Source: Hyphomonas sp. (GTDB lineage: Bacteria; Pseudomonadota; Alphaproteobacteria; Caulobacterales; Hyphomonadaceae). From it: a stretch of 64,000 bases of DNA. The stretch lies in contig CP051229.1 of NCBI GenBank assembly GCA_017792365.1, positions 248,001 to 312,000 on the forward strand. Direction: 5' to 3'. Both the position numbers and the translations under genes were made by a program. Below, one piece after another: positions 44,239 through 53,642 of this stretch. The first letter of the stretch is position 1; each line of letters starts with the position of its first letter. The notes below the pieces were generated by a model, which made no database searches, was not told where the DNA came from, and saw nothing but the letters and a program-made list of their open reading frames with translations.

Positions 44239-44676
44239 TACAGATGGTCGCGTTCGCGTATGGACGTCAGCCTCCCGCCTGCAGATGACGCCAGCCGGAA
44301 GAACCGGGGCGATTCACGTGAACGCACGTCGCGGGGGGATGTTCCTGCCTCAGGCCTGCCATGAGAACAGACCGGCCTGCCGAATCCCCCTTTCGTCGAT
44401 TCATGGGCTGGTGGACCGTTCAACGCCGATCGGTATGGGTCGATCAGGAACTGGTCCCCTACCTGATGCTTTCGGGAGGAGTGGTTCTGTCGGTATGGGT
44501 CGGCTAATCAGTGTGCGGGAGGTCAATTTGGTCGGGAAGTTGAGTCCGCTCAGCCGGTTTAGACGTCAACCCGCGGGAATCGCCAGCACCGGCTTGCTCC
44601 CGGATTGTTTTGGCGACCCTCTGCAGCTCAACGTCGCCTGTCGTCGTTCTGCTGCTTTCGGATCGGAGTGCGACGT
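44239..44676. other. divergent region between the oxidase operon and the antiporter
   Basis: This 438-bp gap must contain the oxidase operon promoter. Besides the possible small gene at 44361-44507 it carries a 13-bp direct repeat TCGGTATGGGTCG at 44430-44442 and 44490-44502, exactly 60 bp apart. No classical operator is recognised. Confidence 0.4.
44361..44507 (+). CDS. possible 48-residue membrane micro-protein
   Basis: The frame from ATG 44361 to TAA 44507 encodes a basic, Trp-rich N-terminus (RRFMGWWTVQRRSVWVDQE) and a hydrophobic helix (LVPYLMLSGGVVLSVWVG). The two 13-bp direct repeats both encode SVWV. The ribosome binding site is weak. It points away from the oxidase operon. Composition favours a real small membrane protein, but evidence is thin. 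Confidence 0.35.
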   Translation: MRTDRPAESPFRRFMGWWTVQRRSVWVDQELVPYLMLSGGVVLSVWVG

Positions 44677-45918
44677 TTGATCGACCCCTATATCGCTTTC
44701 CTGCTGGGACTGGGCCTTACCGTCCTCGCCATCACTTGGCTCCCGCTCGCGCTCAAGACGCTTCCTCTGTCGCTGGCAATCGTCTGCGTGGGGCTTGGTG
44801 CGGCGATCTTCGGTTCCGGGCTGCTGCAATTCGACCCCGACCCGCGCACCTATGACACGATCGTGGAAAAGCTCTCCGAGGCGGTCATCATCATCGCGCT
44901 CATGGGCGCGGGGTTGAAAATCGACAGGAAGATCGGCCTGCGGTCGTGGATGACGACATGGCGGCTGCTTGGATTGGCGATGCCGGTTACGATCATCGCG
45001 GTGACGCTCCTGTCCATCCATGTCCTCGGGCTTCCGGTGGCCATGTCGCTGTTGCTGGGCGCGGCGCTGGCGCCCACAGACCCGGTCCTTGCGTCGGACG
45101 TGCAGGTCAGCGGGCCGCGCGCCGGCCGCGAGGATGAAGTCAGGTTCGGCCTGACGTCAGAAGCCGGTCTAAATGACGGGCTGGCCTTTCCCTTCGTATA
45201 CCTTGCAATCCTTTTCAGCATCGCGGCCTCGTCGACAGGCGGCTGGCCCGATGCACTGGACATTGGCGAGTGGTTCGCGCGCGACGTTGTGTGGCGCATC
45301 GGGCTGGGCGTCGGCGTCGGCTGGTTGGTTGGACGCGGGCTGGGGTGGTTCATCTTTGACAAAGCGGGCTCAGGTGTATCGGGCACGCGTGATGGCCTCG
45401 TGGCTCTCGGCGCAACGCTGATCGCTTACGCGCTTGCGGAAATATGTGAGGGCTATGGCTTCCTCGCTGTCTTCGTCAGCGCCATCGTGCTGCGCAACTC
45501 GGAACGAGATCACGAGTATCACGAATCCTTGCATGACTTTTCAGAACAGATCGAGCGATTGCTGATGATGCTCGTGCTCATTCTGTTTGGCGGCGCTATC
45601 ACGATGGGTCTCTTCGACAGCGTGACGTGGACCGATTTGCTGACGGCGATAGCCATCGTGTTCCTGATCAGGCCGCTGGCGGGCTGGATGGCGTTGATCG
45701 GATCAGGACAGACGCATACGACGCGGGGCCTCATTTCCTTCTTCGGCATCCGCGGCATCGGATCGTTTTACTATGTCGCCTACGGCATCAATCACGGTGA
45801 CTTCGGCGTCAGCGAAAAGCTATGGGCCATCACGGGTCTGGTGGTGCTGATCTCGATCGTCGTTCACGGCATAAGCGTGACCCCCGCAATGCGCTGGTTG
45901 AAGCCTTCGACCAATTGA
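44677..45918 (+). CDS. CPA1-family sodium/proton antiporter (NhaP-like)
   Basis: A 413-residue transporter with the CPA1 pattern: LSEAVIIIALMGAGLKI, GAALAPTDPVLASDVQV (helix with conserved Asp), FGLTSEAGLNDGLAFPFVYL (the ND motif) and FFGIRGIGSFYYVAYG. It exchanges Na+ or K+ for H+ at the inner membrane. The TTG at 44677 is preferred because GGAG (44665-44668) is spaced eight bases from it; an alternative GTG lies at 44668. A further extension upstream has no helix or family match. It stands alone, convergent with the AttH-like gene. Confidence 0.88.
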   Translation: MIDPYIAFLLGLGLTVLAITWLPLALKTLPLSLAIVCVGLGAAIFGSGLLQFDPDPRTYDTIVEKLSEAVIIIALMGAGLKIDRKIGLRSWMTTWRLLGLAMPVTIIAVTLLSIHVLGLPVAMSLLLGAALAPTDPVLASDVQVSGPRAGREDEVRFGLTSEAGLNDGLAFPFVYLAILFSIAASSTGGWPDALDIGEWFARDVVWRIGLGVGVGWLVGRGLGWFIFDKAGSGVSGTRDGLVALGATLIAYALAEICEGYGFLAVFVSAIVLRNSERDHEYHESLHDFSEQIERLLMMLVLILFGGAITMGLFDSVTWTDLLTAIAIVFLIRPLAGWMALIGSGQTHTTRGLISFFGIRGIGSFYYVAYGINHGDFGVSEKLWAITGLVVLISIVVHGISVTPAMRWLKPSTN

Positions 45919-46007
45919 CCATACGGCGCAGTTCGCTGGCGACGTCCGAGCGGGCCATCGTTCTGGGAAGTCACGGGTTCGGGCAGAGACACGTCGAGCT
46001 GCTAAGC

Positions 46008-47093
46008 CTAATACCCCGTCATCTCAAGGTATCCTTCGCCCACATGGCTTCCCTCGATTTCGATTGGCCCCTCCCAATAGAGTATCGAGGTTTCCATGCA
46101 GGCCTCGCGGATCAGGGGCGAGGTCGCAATATCCAGTCCCAGCCTATCCGACGTCAGCCGCCATTCGACCGGCAGTCTGGTCCCGCACGCATCTGCTGTC
46201 GCCTGCGGCGTGATCGATAACTCGTCCGGCGAAAGGGCAAGCGCTTCGCCCTCGGCCGTGATCCAGGTTCCCGACACATACCCGGCGGCCTCGTCGCGCA
46301 GCCGGAACGCCATGAGCTTCTCGCCCTCGTCAAAGTTAAGCGAGAACCAGTCCCAGCCGCTCTGGTCGCTGGCGAGCGGCTGTGAAGACCATTCGCGATC
46401 GAGCCAGGCGGTTCCGGTTACCGCGATAGAGCGTCCGTCAATCTCCAGCTCTCCTTCCGCCGAGAAGTATGGCTGCGAATAATAGTGGCTGGCCTGTCCC
46501 TGAGAGGATTTTACAGAGTAGCCGCGGTCGCCATGAAAGATTAGCGGCTGATCGGTCGTTAGCTGCAAGTCGTACGAGAAATTGAGACCCGTCGCGGACA
46601 TCGCCAGCGAGGAAAGAATGGCGTCGTCGCTTCCCGGGTTCGAGGACAGGGCCCAGTCGTCGATCCGGGCGGCGAACGGCGCCGCGCTGACGCCGGCCTG
46701 TCCGACGCCGCCGCGCGCCAGCCGTTCCGTTGAATAATGAGCCTCGCCGGTCGTAAGGCCCGCATGTCCCATCCACACTTGCGGGCTGGACCAGCCGTCT
46801 GACTCGCCGGGCGACAGCGCGCTGCGAAACAGGGTCCACTGTACCCCGTAACGGCGCCCGTCGCTATCGGCGAGATTGGCGGTCACATACCACCACTCGA
46901 TGCGGAAATCCGGATGCGCGCCGTGATCTTGCGGAAACTCGAGCACGCGTCCGCGTTCGGGAACGGCAAAGCCAGTCGCGTCGGTGCCGAGTCCCGCGAA
47001 GCTCTGCGATCGGGCGGTCGACGCGAATACGATCACGCATGCGGCCAGCAGGCCGCACATCGCCAGGGAAGCCATCCGCAATCTATGTCTCAT
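46008..47093 (-). CDS. AttH/CrtC-like lipocalin-fold exported protein
   Basis: The 361-residue product has a signal peptide and the carotenoid hydratase-like blocks: FRIEWWYVTANLADSDGRRYG near 60, WMGHAGLTT, ITGTAWLDREWSSQPL-type segment near 225-240 and GWDWFSLNFDEGEKLMAFRLR. AttH proteins are encoded with AttEFG-type ABC transporters; here the gene starts 11 bases inside the end of the permease. The periplasmic role is unknown, possibly hydrophobic ligand or lipoprotein handling. The family match is strong, the function is not. Confidence 0.85.
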   Translation of the reverse strand: MRHRLRMASLAMCGLLAACVIVFASTARSQSFAGLGTDATGFAVPERGRVLEFPQDHGAHPDFRIEWWYVTANLADSDGRRYGVQWTLFRSALSPGESDGWSSPQVWMGHAGLTTGEAHYSTERLARGGVGQAGVSAAPFAARIDDWALSSNPGSDDAILSSLAMSATGLNFSYDLQLTTDQPLIFHGDRGYSVKSSQGQASHYYSQPYFSAEGELEIDGRSIAVTGTAWLDREWSSQPLASDQSGWDWFSLNFDEGEKLMAFRLRDEAAGYVSGTWITAEGEALALSPDELSITPQATADACGTRLPVEWRLTSDRLGLDIATSPLIREACMETSILYWEGPIEIEGSHVGEGYLEMTGY

Positions 47094-49484
47094 GCGCGAA
47101 CACCTTCACGAGTTCAGCCGGCGGCGTGCGCGCCAATCTCACGACAGTCGCCAGCGCTGCGATCCCCGCGGCCAGGAGCGCGAACCCGCCAAGCTGCAGC
47201 CAATCGAGCGGATAGATAAACATCGGCAGCCTCCAGCCAAAGGCTTCAACATTGATCACCGACAACAGGACCCACGCAAGCGCGAGCCCGACAGGCACCG
47301 CGATCACGAAGGTAAGCGCGGCCAGCGACAGGATCCGCACGAACTCCAGCAGGCTCAGCGTCTTGCGGCGAACCCCAACCGACCAGACCGGAGTCGTTGT
47401 GGCGCACGCATGGACGACTGGCTTGCAAGGCTGGCGAACAGCGCAAACCCCGCAACCGCCAGCGTCAGCACGTTCAGCGCGCCGGTCACAATAAAGGTCC
47501 GCTCGAAGGCCTGCTGCGCAAGCTGCTTGAGGCTCGCCTGATCGACAATCGCGCTGCCGGGAAGATCGTATTGCGCCATGATCTCGTCACGCAGCGCACC
47601 GACGCGATCCTCCGCGACACGCAGGCCGAAACTCGAATGATCGGCCGATGGATATCGCTCCCGCATCGCCTCCAGCCCGGCAAGCACCTGTCCGGCGGTG
47701 TTGCCATAATCTGAATAGACGCCCGCGATCTCCGGCCGCCAGCCGCCCGGCAGATCGATGGTCTGTCCAAGTTCGAGGTCGTGGCGCCGTGCGAGCTGTT
47801 CGTTCACAAGCACCGCGCTGCCGGAGGCGACCAGATCCCAGACGCGCGGGGCGCCCTCTATGATGGGCCAGTGATCGCGAAACGTCGCGTGATCGGCCGC
47901 TGAGACAATGTCGCCAGGTTCGCCGAATAGCCGGGCCTGCACGCGCCACAAGGGCAGCACCGCGTCCACCCGCCCTTCCAGGTCGGATTGCATGGCCTCC
48001 GCCCGCTCGTTGGATCCCGCATCGACATAGAGCTCCGCGGCCAGTCGCTGGTCGAGAAAGCCGGTGAACGTCTCACGGAAGCTTGAGACCATCGTCCCGA
48101 CGCCGATATTTGTCGCCAGCGCTAGCATCAGCGCCATCAACGCGATCGACAATTGCGGCAGCTGCATCCGCGTGTCTGCCCAGAACCACTCGGCCAACGG
48201 CGAACGCGCCAGCTTCTGTCCCGCAAGCGTTGCAAGGCTCAGAGGAAGCGGAAGCAGAAGGGCGCAGCCGAGCAGGAGCGCGCCGAGCAGCGCAAAACCG
48301 GCGAGCAGGCCCGTACCGGTCCAGTACAGCGCGACGGCGCTCGCCAGCAGCGCAACCGCGGCAACCGTCTGCAGGCGCAGGTCGCGGGTGAATGAGCGGA
48401 ACCACGCGGCGGTGTGCGCCCCGCTGAGCACAGGAAGGCGAAGCATGCGATACAGCGCCTGCGATCCGGCCGCGAGCGCGCCGAAAATCGAAATACCAAA
48501 CCCCGCCGCCCACCAGGACGGGTCGAGCCCAAGCTCGCCCGTGACTGCTGCGCCGTACAAGCCGCGCAGCGTGGCGGCCACGCCGGGAAGCAGCGCCGAA
48601 GCGATCACGTATCCGAGGATCACTCCCACCATTCCAGACAGGACAGCGATCAGCGCCAGCTCGGCAAGGAGGATGAGGCTCAACATGCGCGCGGACAAGC
48701 CGACGGCGCGAATGGTCCGGAAGGTCGCCCGCCGCTGCTCGAAGGCGAGGTTGATAGAGGCGTAGACAATGAACAGACCGACCACGAAAGACAGCAGGCC
48801 GAACGCCGTAAGGTTCAGATGAAAGCTGTCAGTCAGTCTGGACACATCGGCGCTGTCAGTCGCGGCGCGCTCCTCTAGATGCGGGGCAAAATCTCTGAGC
48901 GGCGTTCGGTTGGCAGGTTGTGTCCCGGACAAAACCAGCCTGCTGATATCGGACGCGCCGAGGAGGGACTGGGCGATGCCGATGTCGGTGATCACCGTGT
49001 TCGCAGGAACCTCGTCGGAAATTCGCAGCGGGGGCGTCTCCTGCCGCTCAAGCTGCGCGGCGAGCCGTTCGTTGACCCAGAACTGTCCGGGCGGCTGAAA
49101 GAACGCGCCAGGGTCTTCGGCGTCATCGAGATCGAGCGTGGTTGCGCCGCGCGGAAGGGTCAGCAGCTCGACGCCGACGAGGCGGACGTCGATCGGGCCA
49201 ATGGAAAAATCGGCCTCCACCATCGGCGAGGCCAGCCACCCGGCGCGGCGGACATTCACGAAATCCTCTGTCGTCAGCGGGCCGCCATCCGACCGGACAA
49301 TCACGCCGAGGTCGGCGCCAAGCGCGCTAGCAGCTTCATCATAGCTGCGACGCGCCTCCGCGTTGATCGCCTGTACGCCCGTCCAAAGCGCCGTCGCGAT
49401 GGACAACCCGAGAACCAGCAACACCAGTTGCACCGGATGGCGCCGCCAGTGGGACAGGATGGCTCCAAGGCTGGCCAGGATCAT
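47083..49484 (-). CDS. AttF/G-like (FtsX-type) ABC permease, one-base frameshift near 47389-47400
   Basis: A ~800-residue double permease after repair. It begins LSHWRRHPVQLVLLVLGLS and holds two FtsX-type cores, the first with FRTIRAVGLSARMLSLILL near 250. After LFASLASQSSMRAPQ the frame breaks; the correct frame reads TPVWSVGVRRKTLSLLEFV, LAALTFVIAVPVGLALAWVL and APPAELVKVF-like end (TPPAELVKVFAHET) to 47083, a proper FtsX C-terminus. With the ATPase and the AttH-like protein this forms an AttEFGH-type system, distantly like lipoprotein-releasing transporters. Confidence 0.87.
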
Positions 49485-50146
49485 TGGTCGATGTGTCCCG
49501 CAGACAGGTGGACGCGCGCGTCCAGCCGGTCGGCAAGCCGGTCCGAATGCGTGACCATCAGAAGGGCTGAGCGGGATTCGTGGATGAGATCGAACAGCAG
49601 GGTCAGCACCGCGTCCGCTGTCGCCTCGTCGAGATTTCCGGTCGGTTCATCAGCCAGGACCAGCGGAGGGCGGCTCGCCAGCGCGCGCCCGATCGCCACG
49701 CGCTGCTGCTGGCCGCCGGACAATTCCTCGGGATACCGTCCCATCAGGTCCTCGAGGCCGAGCCGTCGGGCAAGGTCACGCATCCAGTCCGGATCAGCCC
49801 GTCCCGCCAGTCGCGCCTGAAACGACAGATTGCCCGCAACCGTGAGCGAAGGGATCAGGTTGAAGCTTTGGAAGATCAGGCCGATGGACTTGCGGCGCAG
49901 CGCGGCGCGCTCGCCTTGGCCAAGGCCGACCATGTTCTGGCCCGCAATCAGGATGTCTCCGCGATCGGGGTGATCCAGCCCGGCGATCAGATGAAGCAGC
50001 GTGCTCTTGCCGCTGCCGGATTCCCCGGTAAGCGCGAGGCTCTGTCCCTGATCCAGAGACAGGCTCACGCCCTTGAGCACTTCGATCGGTTTCTCTTCGC
50101 TCGAATAGGTCTTCCACAGATTGCTCACGATCATGCGAAACGGCAT
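49481..50146 (-). CDS. ABC transporter ATP-binding protein, AttE/LolD-like
   Basis: A 221-residue ATPase with Walker A GESGSGKST near 42-50, Q-loop IGLIFQSFNLIPSLT, signature LSGGQQQRVAIGRALA, Walker B LVLADEPTGNLD and switch VTHSD. It belongs to the MacB/LolD subgroup that powers FtsX-type permeases. Its stop overlaps the permease start by four bases. The first Met (50146) or an internal one four residues later could be used. Confidence 0.92.
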   Translation of the reverse strand: MPFRMIVSNLWKTYSSEEKPIEVLKGVSLSLDQGQSLALTGESGSGKSTLLHLIAGLDHPDRGDILIAGQNMVGLGQGERAALRRKSIGLIFQSFNLIPSLTVAGNLSFQARLAGRADPDWMRDLARRLGLEDLMGRYPEELSGGQQQRVAIGRALASRPPLVLADEPTGNLDEATADAVLTLLFDLIHESRSALLMVTHSDRLADRLDARVHLSAGHIDQ

Positions 50147-50192
50147 TCAGCAGCGCTCTCGGTCTTTGAAGTCGATCATCAAAACCCGCGTC

Positions 50193-50366
50193 CTACGTCG
50201 TTTCGCCCTGACCAGCCACTCGACGGCGCGCCGATGACTTGCCGACGCGCCGACACCGCTCCGAGCAGTACACGACGGCGTCCCAGTCCCGCTCCCATTT
50301 TTTTCGCCAGCTGAATGGACGATCGCACGCGGGGCAGATCTTTGATGGCAGGTTCTCTCGCTTCAA
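50193..50366 (-). CDS. DUF2256 small zinc-ribbon-like protein
   Basis: A 57-residue protein with two CxxC-type pairs: KICPACDRPFSWRKKWER and VVYCSERCRR, the DUF2256 signature. Four Cys likely bind Zn2+. The TTG at 50366 is chosen because AAGGAAGG is correctly spaced before it and family members are about this long; a TTG at 50396 would add ten residues. Function unknown. It lies alone upstream of the AttE-like gene in the same direction. Confidence 0.75.
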   Translation of the reverse strand: MKRENLPSKICPACDRPFSWRKKWERDWDAVVYCSERCRRVGKSSARRRVAGQGETT

Positions 50367-50396
50367 CCTTGGCCTTCCTTGTCCATAGCCGCTCAA

Positions 50397-50728
50397 TGCG
50401 TCGTCCGAACCGCGCTACCACAGATACATGCTGCGGCGCCGTACGACCGATCTTCAGCTGTCGGCGTGCCACGCCCGGCGACAGCGAGACTTAATACTCC
50501 CGAGCGCCAATCGCGGATCACGTCGGCCGAAGGCGGCATCGAGTGTCGCATTTTGCGGGATCGAGACGGGCCTACAGCCACGCGCAAAGAGCTCGGTCGC
50601 GGCGGAAACAGTCACACGCAATGCCTGATCCGGCGATCGGATTGGCCAACCGCCTCTACGTTTGCGCTTGACCTGCTGATAGCATGATAAATGTTAGTCG
50701 TCGTTTGTGTCGCGGGGAACGCTCGAAG
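50397..50728. other. intergenic region upstream of the MacAB-like operon
   Basis: No convincing gene, hairpin or operator is visible in this 332-bp divergent stretch; it should hold promoters for the DUF2256 gene and the efflux-type operon. Confidence 0.35.
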
Positions 50729-51757
50729 GTGAATACTGCAGAAAAACTCAAATCGCTCTCAATCGACCGGTCAGCCAGCGAAACGCGCGACGCGGGGCCG
50801 TGGCCGCTGATCGCGGGCGTGGCGATTGTCGCGTTTCTATTGCTTGGATCATGGGTGCTGTTCTTCAGCCCCCAGCCAGAGCCTACACCTGTTGTGCAGG
50901 CCGCAGCCGCAAACGGCGGCCCAGCGGCGGGCTCTGGCGGTGTCGCCGGCGCTGCGCCTCCAACGCGCACACGCGGCGGCCTTGTCGCCTCGGGCTACGT
51001 GGTCGCGCGCCGGTCCGCCACGGTCTCAACAGATTTCACCGGCCGCCTTCAATCCGTCCTGTTCGAGGAAGGCGCAGTCGTCGAAGAGGGCCAGTTGCTG
51101 GGCAAGCTCGACGACGAACTCGCCGCCTACGATCTGAAGCTGTCAAAGGACAGGCTACGAGCGGCGCGCGCCAACGTCGAAGCCTTGCAGGCGCAACTGG
51201 TCGAGGCCGAAGCGCAATTGCAGCGTTCGAGCGCATTGCGCGCGAGCGAGGCGATCTCCGCTTCGGCCTTGGAAAACGCCGAGGCGACAACCGGTCGGCT
51301 GCGGGCCCAGCTGGAAGCAGCGAGCGCAGACGTGCAGGTCGCCGCCGGCACAGTCGACCGCCAGGAAGAATTTCTCGATCGGCATAATGTCCGTGCACCC
51401 TTCGCGGGCGTGATCGTCGCGAAGAACGCCCAGGCCGGCGAGATCATCTCACCGGCCGCAGGCGGCGGCGAGTTCACCCGTACAGGCGTCGCCACGCTCG
51501 TCGACATGGACAGCCTGGAGGTCGAGGTCGACGTAAATGAAGGCCAGATCGCGGACGTCTTCCCGGGTCAGGAAGCGGTGATCGTCCTCGATTCCTACAG
51601 CGACTGGGAAATCCCCGGAGAGGTCATCGCGATCATCCCCACCGCCAACCGCTCCAGCGCCACGATCAAGGTGCGCGTAGGGTTCAAGGTGCGCGACCAG
51701 CGCATCCTTCCGGAAATGGCCGCCAAGGTAACCTTCGACCGCACGGATCAGACATAA
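50729..51757 (+). CDS. periplasmic adaptor (MacA/HlyD-like) of an ABC efflux-type system
   Basis: The ~342-residue product has a single N-terminal helix (LIAGVAIVAFLLLGSWVLFF), a Gly/Ala-rich linker, lipoyl halves (SGYVVARRSATVSTDFTGRL and VRAPFAGVIVAKNAQAGEII) around a coiled coil, and a beta-barrel with VDMDSLEVEVDVNE. A GTG at 50729 following GGGGAA at ten bases is preferred; an ATG at 50684 would add 15 basic residues. It is first in an operon with an ATPase and two permeases, the MacA-type place. Confidence 0.85.
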   Translation: MNTAEKLKSLSIDRSASETRDAGPWPLIAGVAIVAFLLLGSWVLFFSPQPEPTPVVQAAAANGGPAAGSGGVAGAAPPTRTRGGLVASGYVVARRSATVSTDFTGRLQSVLFEEGAVVEEGQLLGKLDDELAAYDLKLSKDRLRAARANVEALQAQLVEAEAQLQRSSALRASEAISASALENAEATTGRLRAQLEAASADVQVAAGTVDRQEEFLDRHNVRAPFAGVIVAKNAQAGEIISPAAGGGEFTRTGVATLVDMDSLEVEVDVNEGQIADVFPGQEAVIVLDSYSDWEIPGEVIAIIPTANRSSATIKVRVGFKVRDQRILPEMAAKVTFDRTDQT

Positions 51758-51789
51758 GAGAACGGCTCGAAACCGAGAGAGAAACGTCC

Positions 51790-52476
51790 ATGACGAACGC
51801 GCTCATTCAGATTGCAGACGTGGCCAAGAGCTACCGGCGCGGCCAGGAAACGCTGTCGATATTCGATCGCCTGAACCTCACCATCCCGCACGGCGATTTC
51901 GTCGCCATCATGGGGCCTTCGGGGTCAGGCAAAACGACCTTGTTGAACATGCTCGGCGGTCTCGACCGGCCGTCCGGAGGGGCCATCACGTTCGACGGCA
52001 AGCAGATCGAGAACCTGTCTGAGAGCAAGCTGTCATCATGGCGCGCCGCCAATGTCGGTTTCATCTTCCAGTTCTACAATCTGATGCCGACACTCACGGC
52101 TGCGAAGAACGTCGAACTGCCGCTCCTCCTCACCAGGCTTGGATCAGGCGAACGTAACCGCCGCGTTCAGACCGCGCTTGAAATCGTCGGCCTCTCCGAG
52201 CGCAAGGACCACAAGCCGAAGGAGCTCTCGGGCGGCCAGCAGCAGCGTGTCGCCATCGCGCGCGCACTGGTCGCCGACCCCAAGCTCCTGCTCGCGGACG
52301 AGCCCACGGGCGACCTCGACCGGACCACGGCGACCGAAATCCTCGAGATGCTGCAATTGCTCAACAAGGATCTCGGCAAGACGATCGTGATGGTCACCCA
52401 CGACCCCGCCGCGGCGAAATACGCCAAGCGTGAACTGCATCTCGACAAGGGCGAGTTCGAGGAGCGGGTGTCATGA
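51790..52476 (+). CDS. ABC transporter ATP-binding protein, MacB/LolD-like
   Basis: A 228-residue ATPase: Walker A GPSGSGKTT near 42-50, Q-loop VGFIFQFYNLMPTLT, signature LSGGQQQRVAIARALV, Walker B LLLADEPTGDLD and switch VTHDP. It follows the adaptor after 32 bases and overlaps the first permease by four bases. It powers the FtsX-type permease pair for efflux or envelope transport. Confidence 0.93.
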   Translation: MTNALIQIADVAKSYRRGQETLSIFDRLNLTIPHGDFVAIMGPSGSGKTTLLNMLGGLDRPSGGAITFDGKQIENLSESKLSSWRAANVGFIFQFYNLMPTLTAAKNVELPLLLTRLGSGERNRRVQTALEIVGLSERKDHKPKELSGGQQQRVAIARALVADPKLLLADEPTGDLDRTTATEILEMLQLLNKDLGKTIVMVTHDPAAAKYAKRELHLDKGEFEERVS

Positions 52477-53639
52477 AGGATCTCGCGCTCGCATTCTCAG
52501 GCCTCGCCCGCAAGAAACTGCGCACCGCGCTTCTCATCTTCGCGGTGTTCATCGCCTTCCTGATCTACGCTGTCCTCGGCGCCTTCTCGGCGTCATTGGA
52601 CGCCGCGACCGGATCGTCCGCATCATCCAACCGGCTCGTCGTCTCGAACCGGATCAACTTCACCGAAGTGCTCCCCATCGCCTACGTGAACCGGGTGGCC
52701 AACGTACCGAACGTCACGGATGTCAGTTATTCGATGTGGTTCGGCGGCTACTACCAGGAGGAGCGCAATTTCCTGATCGCGTTCGCGGTCGAGCCGGCAA
52801 GCTACGCGCGCATGTTCAGCGATCTCAACATTCCGGCTGATCAGGTGCAGCGCTTCTCGACCCAGCGCGATTGCATGCTCGCCGGCCGGACCGACGCAGA
52901 CCGCTGGGGCTGGAATCTGGGCGACAGGATCCCCGTTTCCTCCAATATCTGGCGACAGACAGACGGCGCCAACACCTGGCCAGTCGAGGTCTGCGCCATC
53001 GCCGAGGGTGGCGAGGAACTCCCCGGCGCAGGCGTCTACATCAACTACGAATACTTCGACGAAGCGCGGGCGTTCGCCAACGACACCGTCGGCAACATCC
53101 ACATCCAGACCGCCGGCGCCGAATACAACGACCAGGTGATTCAGGACGTCGACGCGCTGTTCCAGAATTCTCCGGCCGAGACCGAGACCGTCACCGAAGC
53201 CGCCTTCAACGCTGCCTTCATCGACCAGCAGGGCAATCTCGGCCTGATCATACTTGGGGTGACGGGCGCAGCCTTCGTCACGATCCTCCTCATCGTCGGA
53301 AACGCGATGTCCGGCGCGATCCGCGAGCGCACCGGCGAGATCGCCGTCATGAAGACGATCGGCTTCCCGTCCGCCCGCATCGCGCGCATCGTCGTCGGCG
53401 AGACGCTCCTGATCGCCTGCATCGGCGGGCTGATCGGCCTGATCGTGGCGTGGCTGATCATCGAACTGGGCGGCGCGGTGCTGGCGGCATTCTCGCCGTT
53501 CTTCGCGACACTGACGCTCTCGCCCCAGCTGTTGGCGACGGCGGTCGCCCTCATGGCGCTGCTTGGCCTAATCACCGGCGCGATCCCTGCGTGGAACGCG
53601 ATGCGCGTGAATGTAGTCACGGCATTCAGGAGGATCTAG
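52473..53639 (+). CDS. FtsX/MacB-type ABC permease (first of two)
   Basis: A 388-residue permease with an N-terminal helix (LLIFAVFIAFLIYAVLGAFS), a periplasmic MacB-PCD domain (about 45-245) and three C-terminal helices with the FtsX motif RERTGEIAVMKTIGFPSARI. The periplasmic part has two Cys (QRDCMLAG and VEVCAIAE) that could form a disulfide. It starts within the ATPase stop (ATGA) and ends three bases before the next permease. Confidence 0.9.
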   Translation: MKDLALAFSGLARKKLRTALLIFAVFIAFLIYAVLGAFSASLDAATGSSASSNRLVVSNRINFTEVLPIAYVNRVANVPNVTDVSYSMWFGGYYQEERNFLIAFAVEPASYARMFSDLNIPADQVQRFSTQRDCMLAGRTDADRWGWNLGDRIPVSSNIWRQTDGANTWPVEVCAIAEGGEELPGAGVYINYEYFDEARAFANDTVGNIHIQTAGAEYNDQVIQDVDALFQNSPAETETVTEAAFNAAFIDQQGNLGLIILGVTGAAFVTILLIVGNAMSGAIRERTGEIAVMKTIGFPSARIARIVVGETLLIACIGGLIGLIVAWLIIELGGAVLAAFSPFFATLTLSPQLLATAVALMALLGLITGAIPAWNAMRVNVVTAFRRI

Positions 53640-53642
53640 GAC

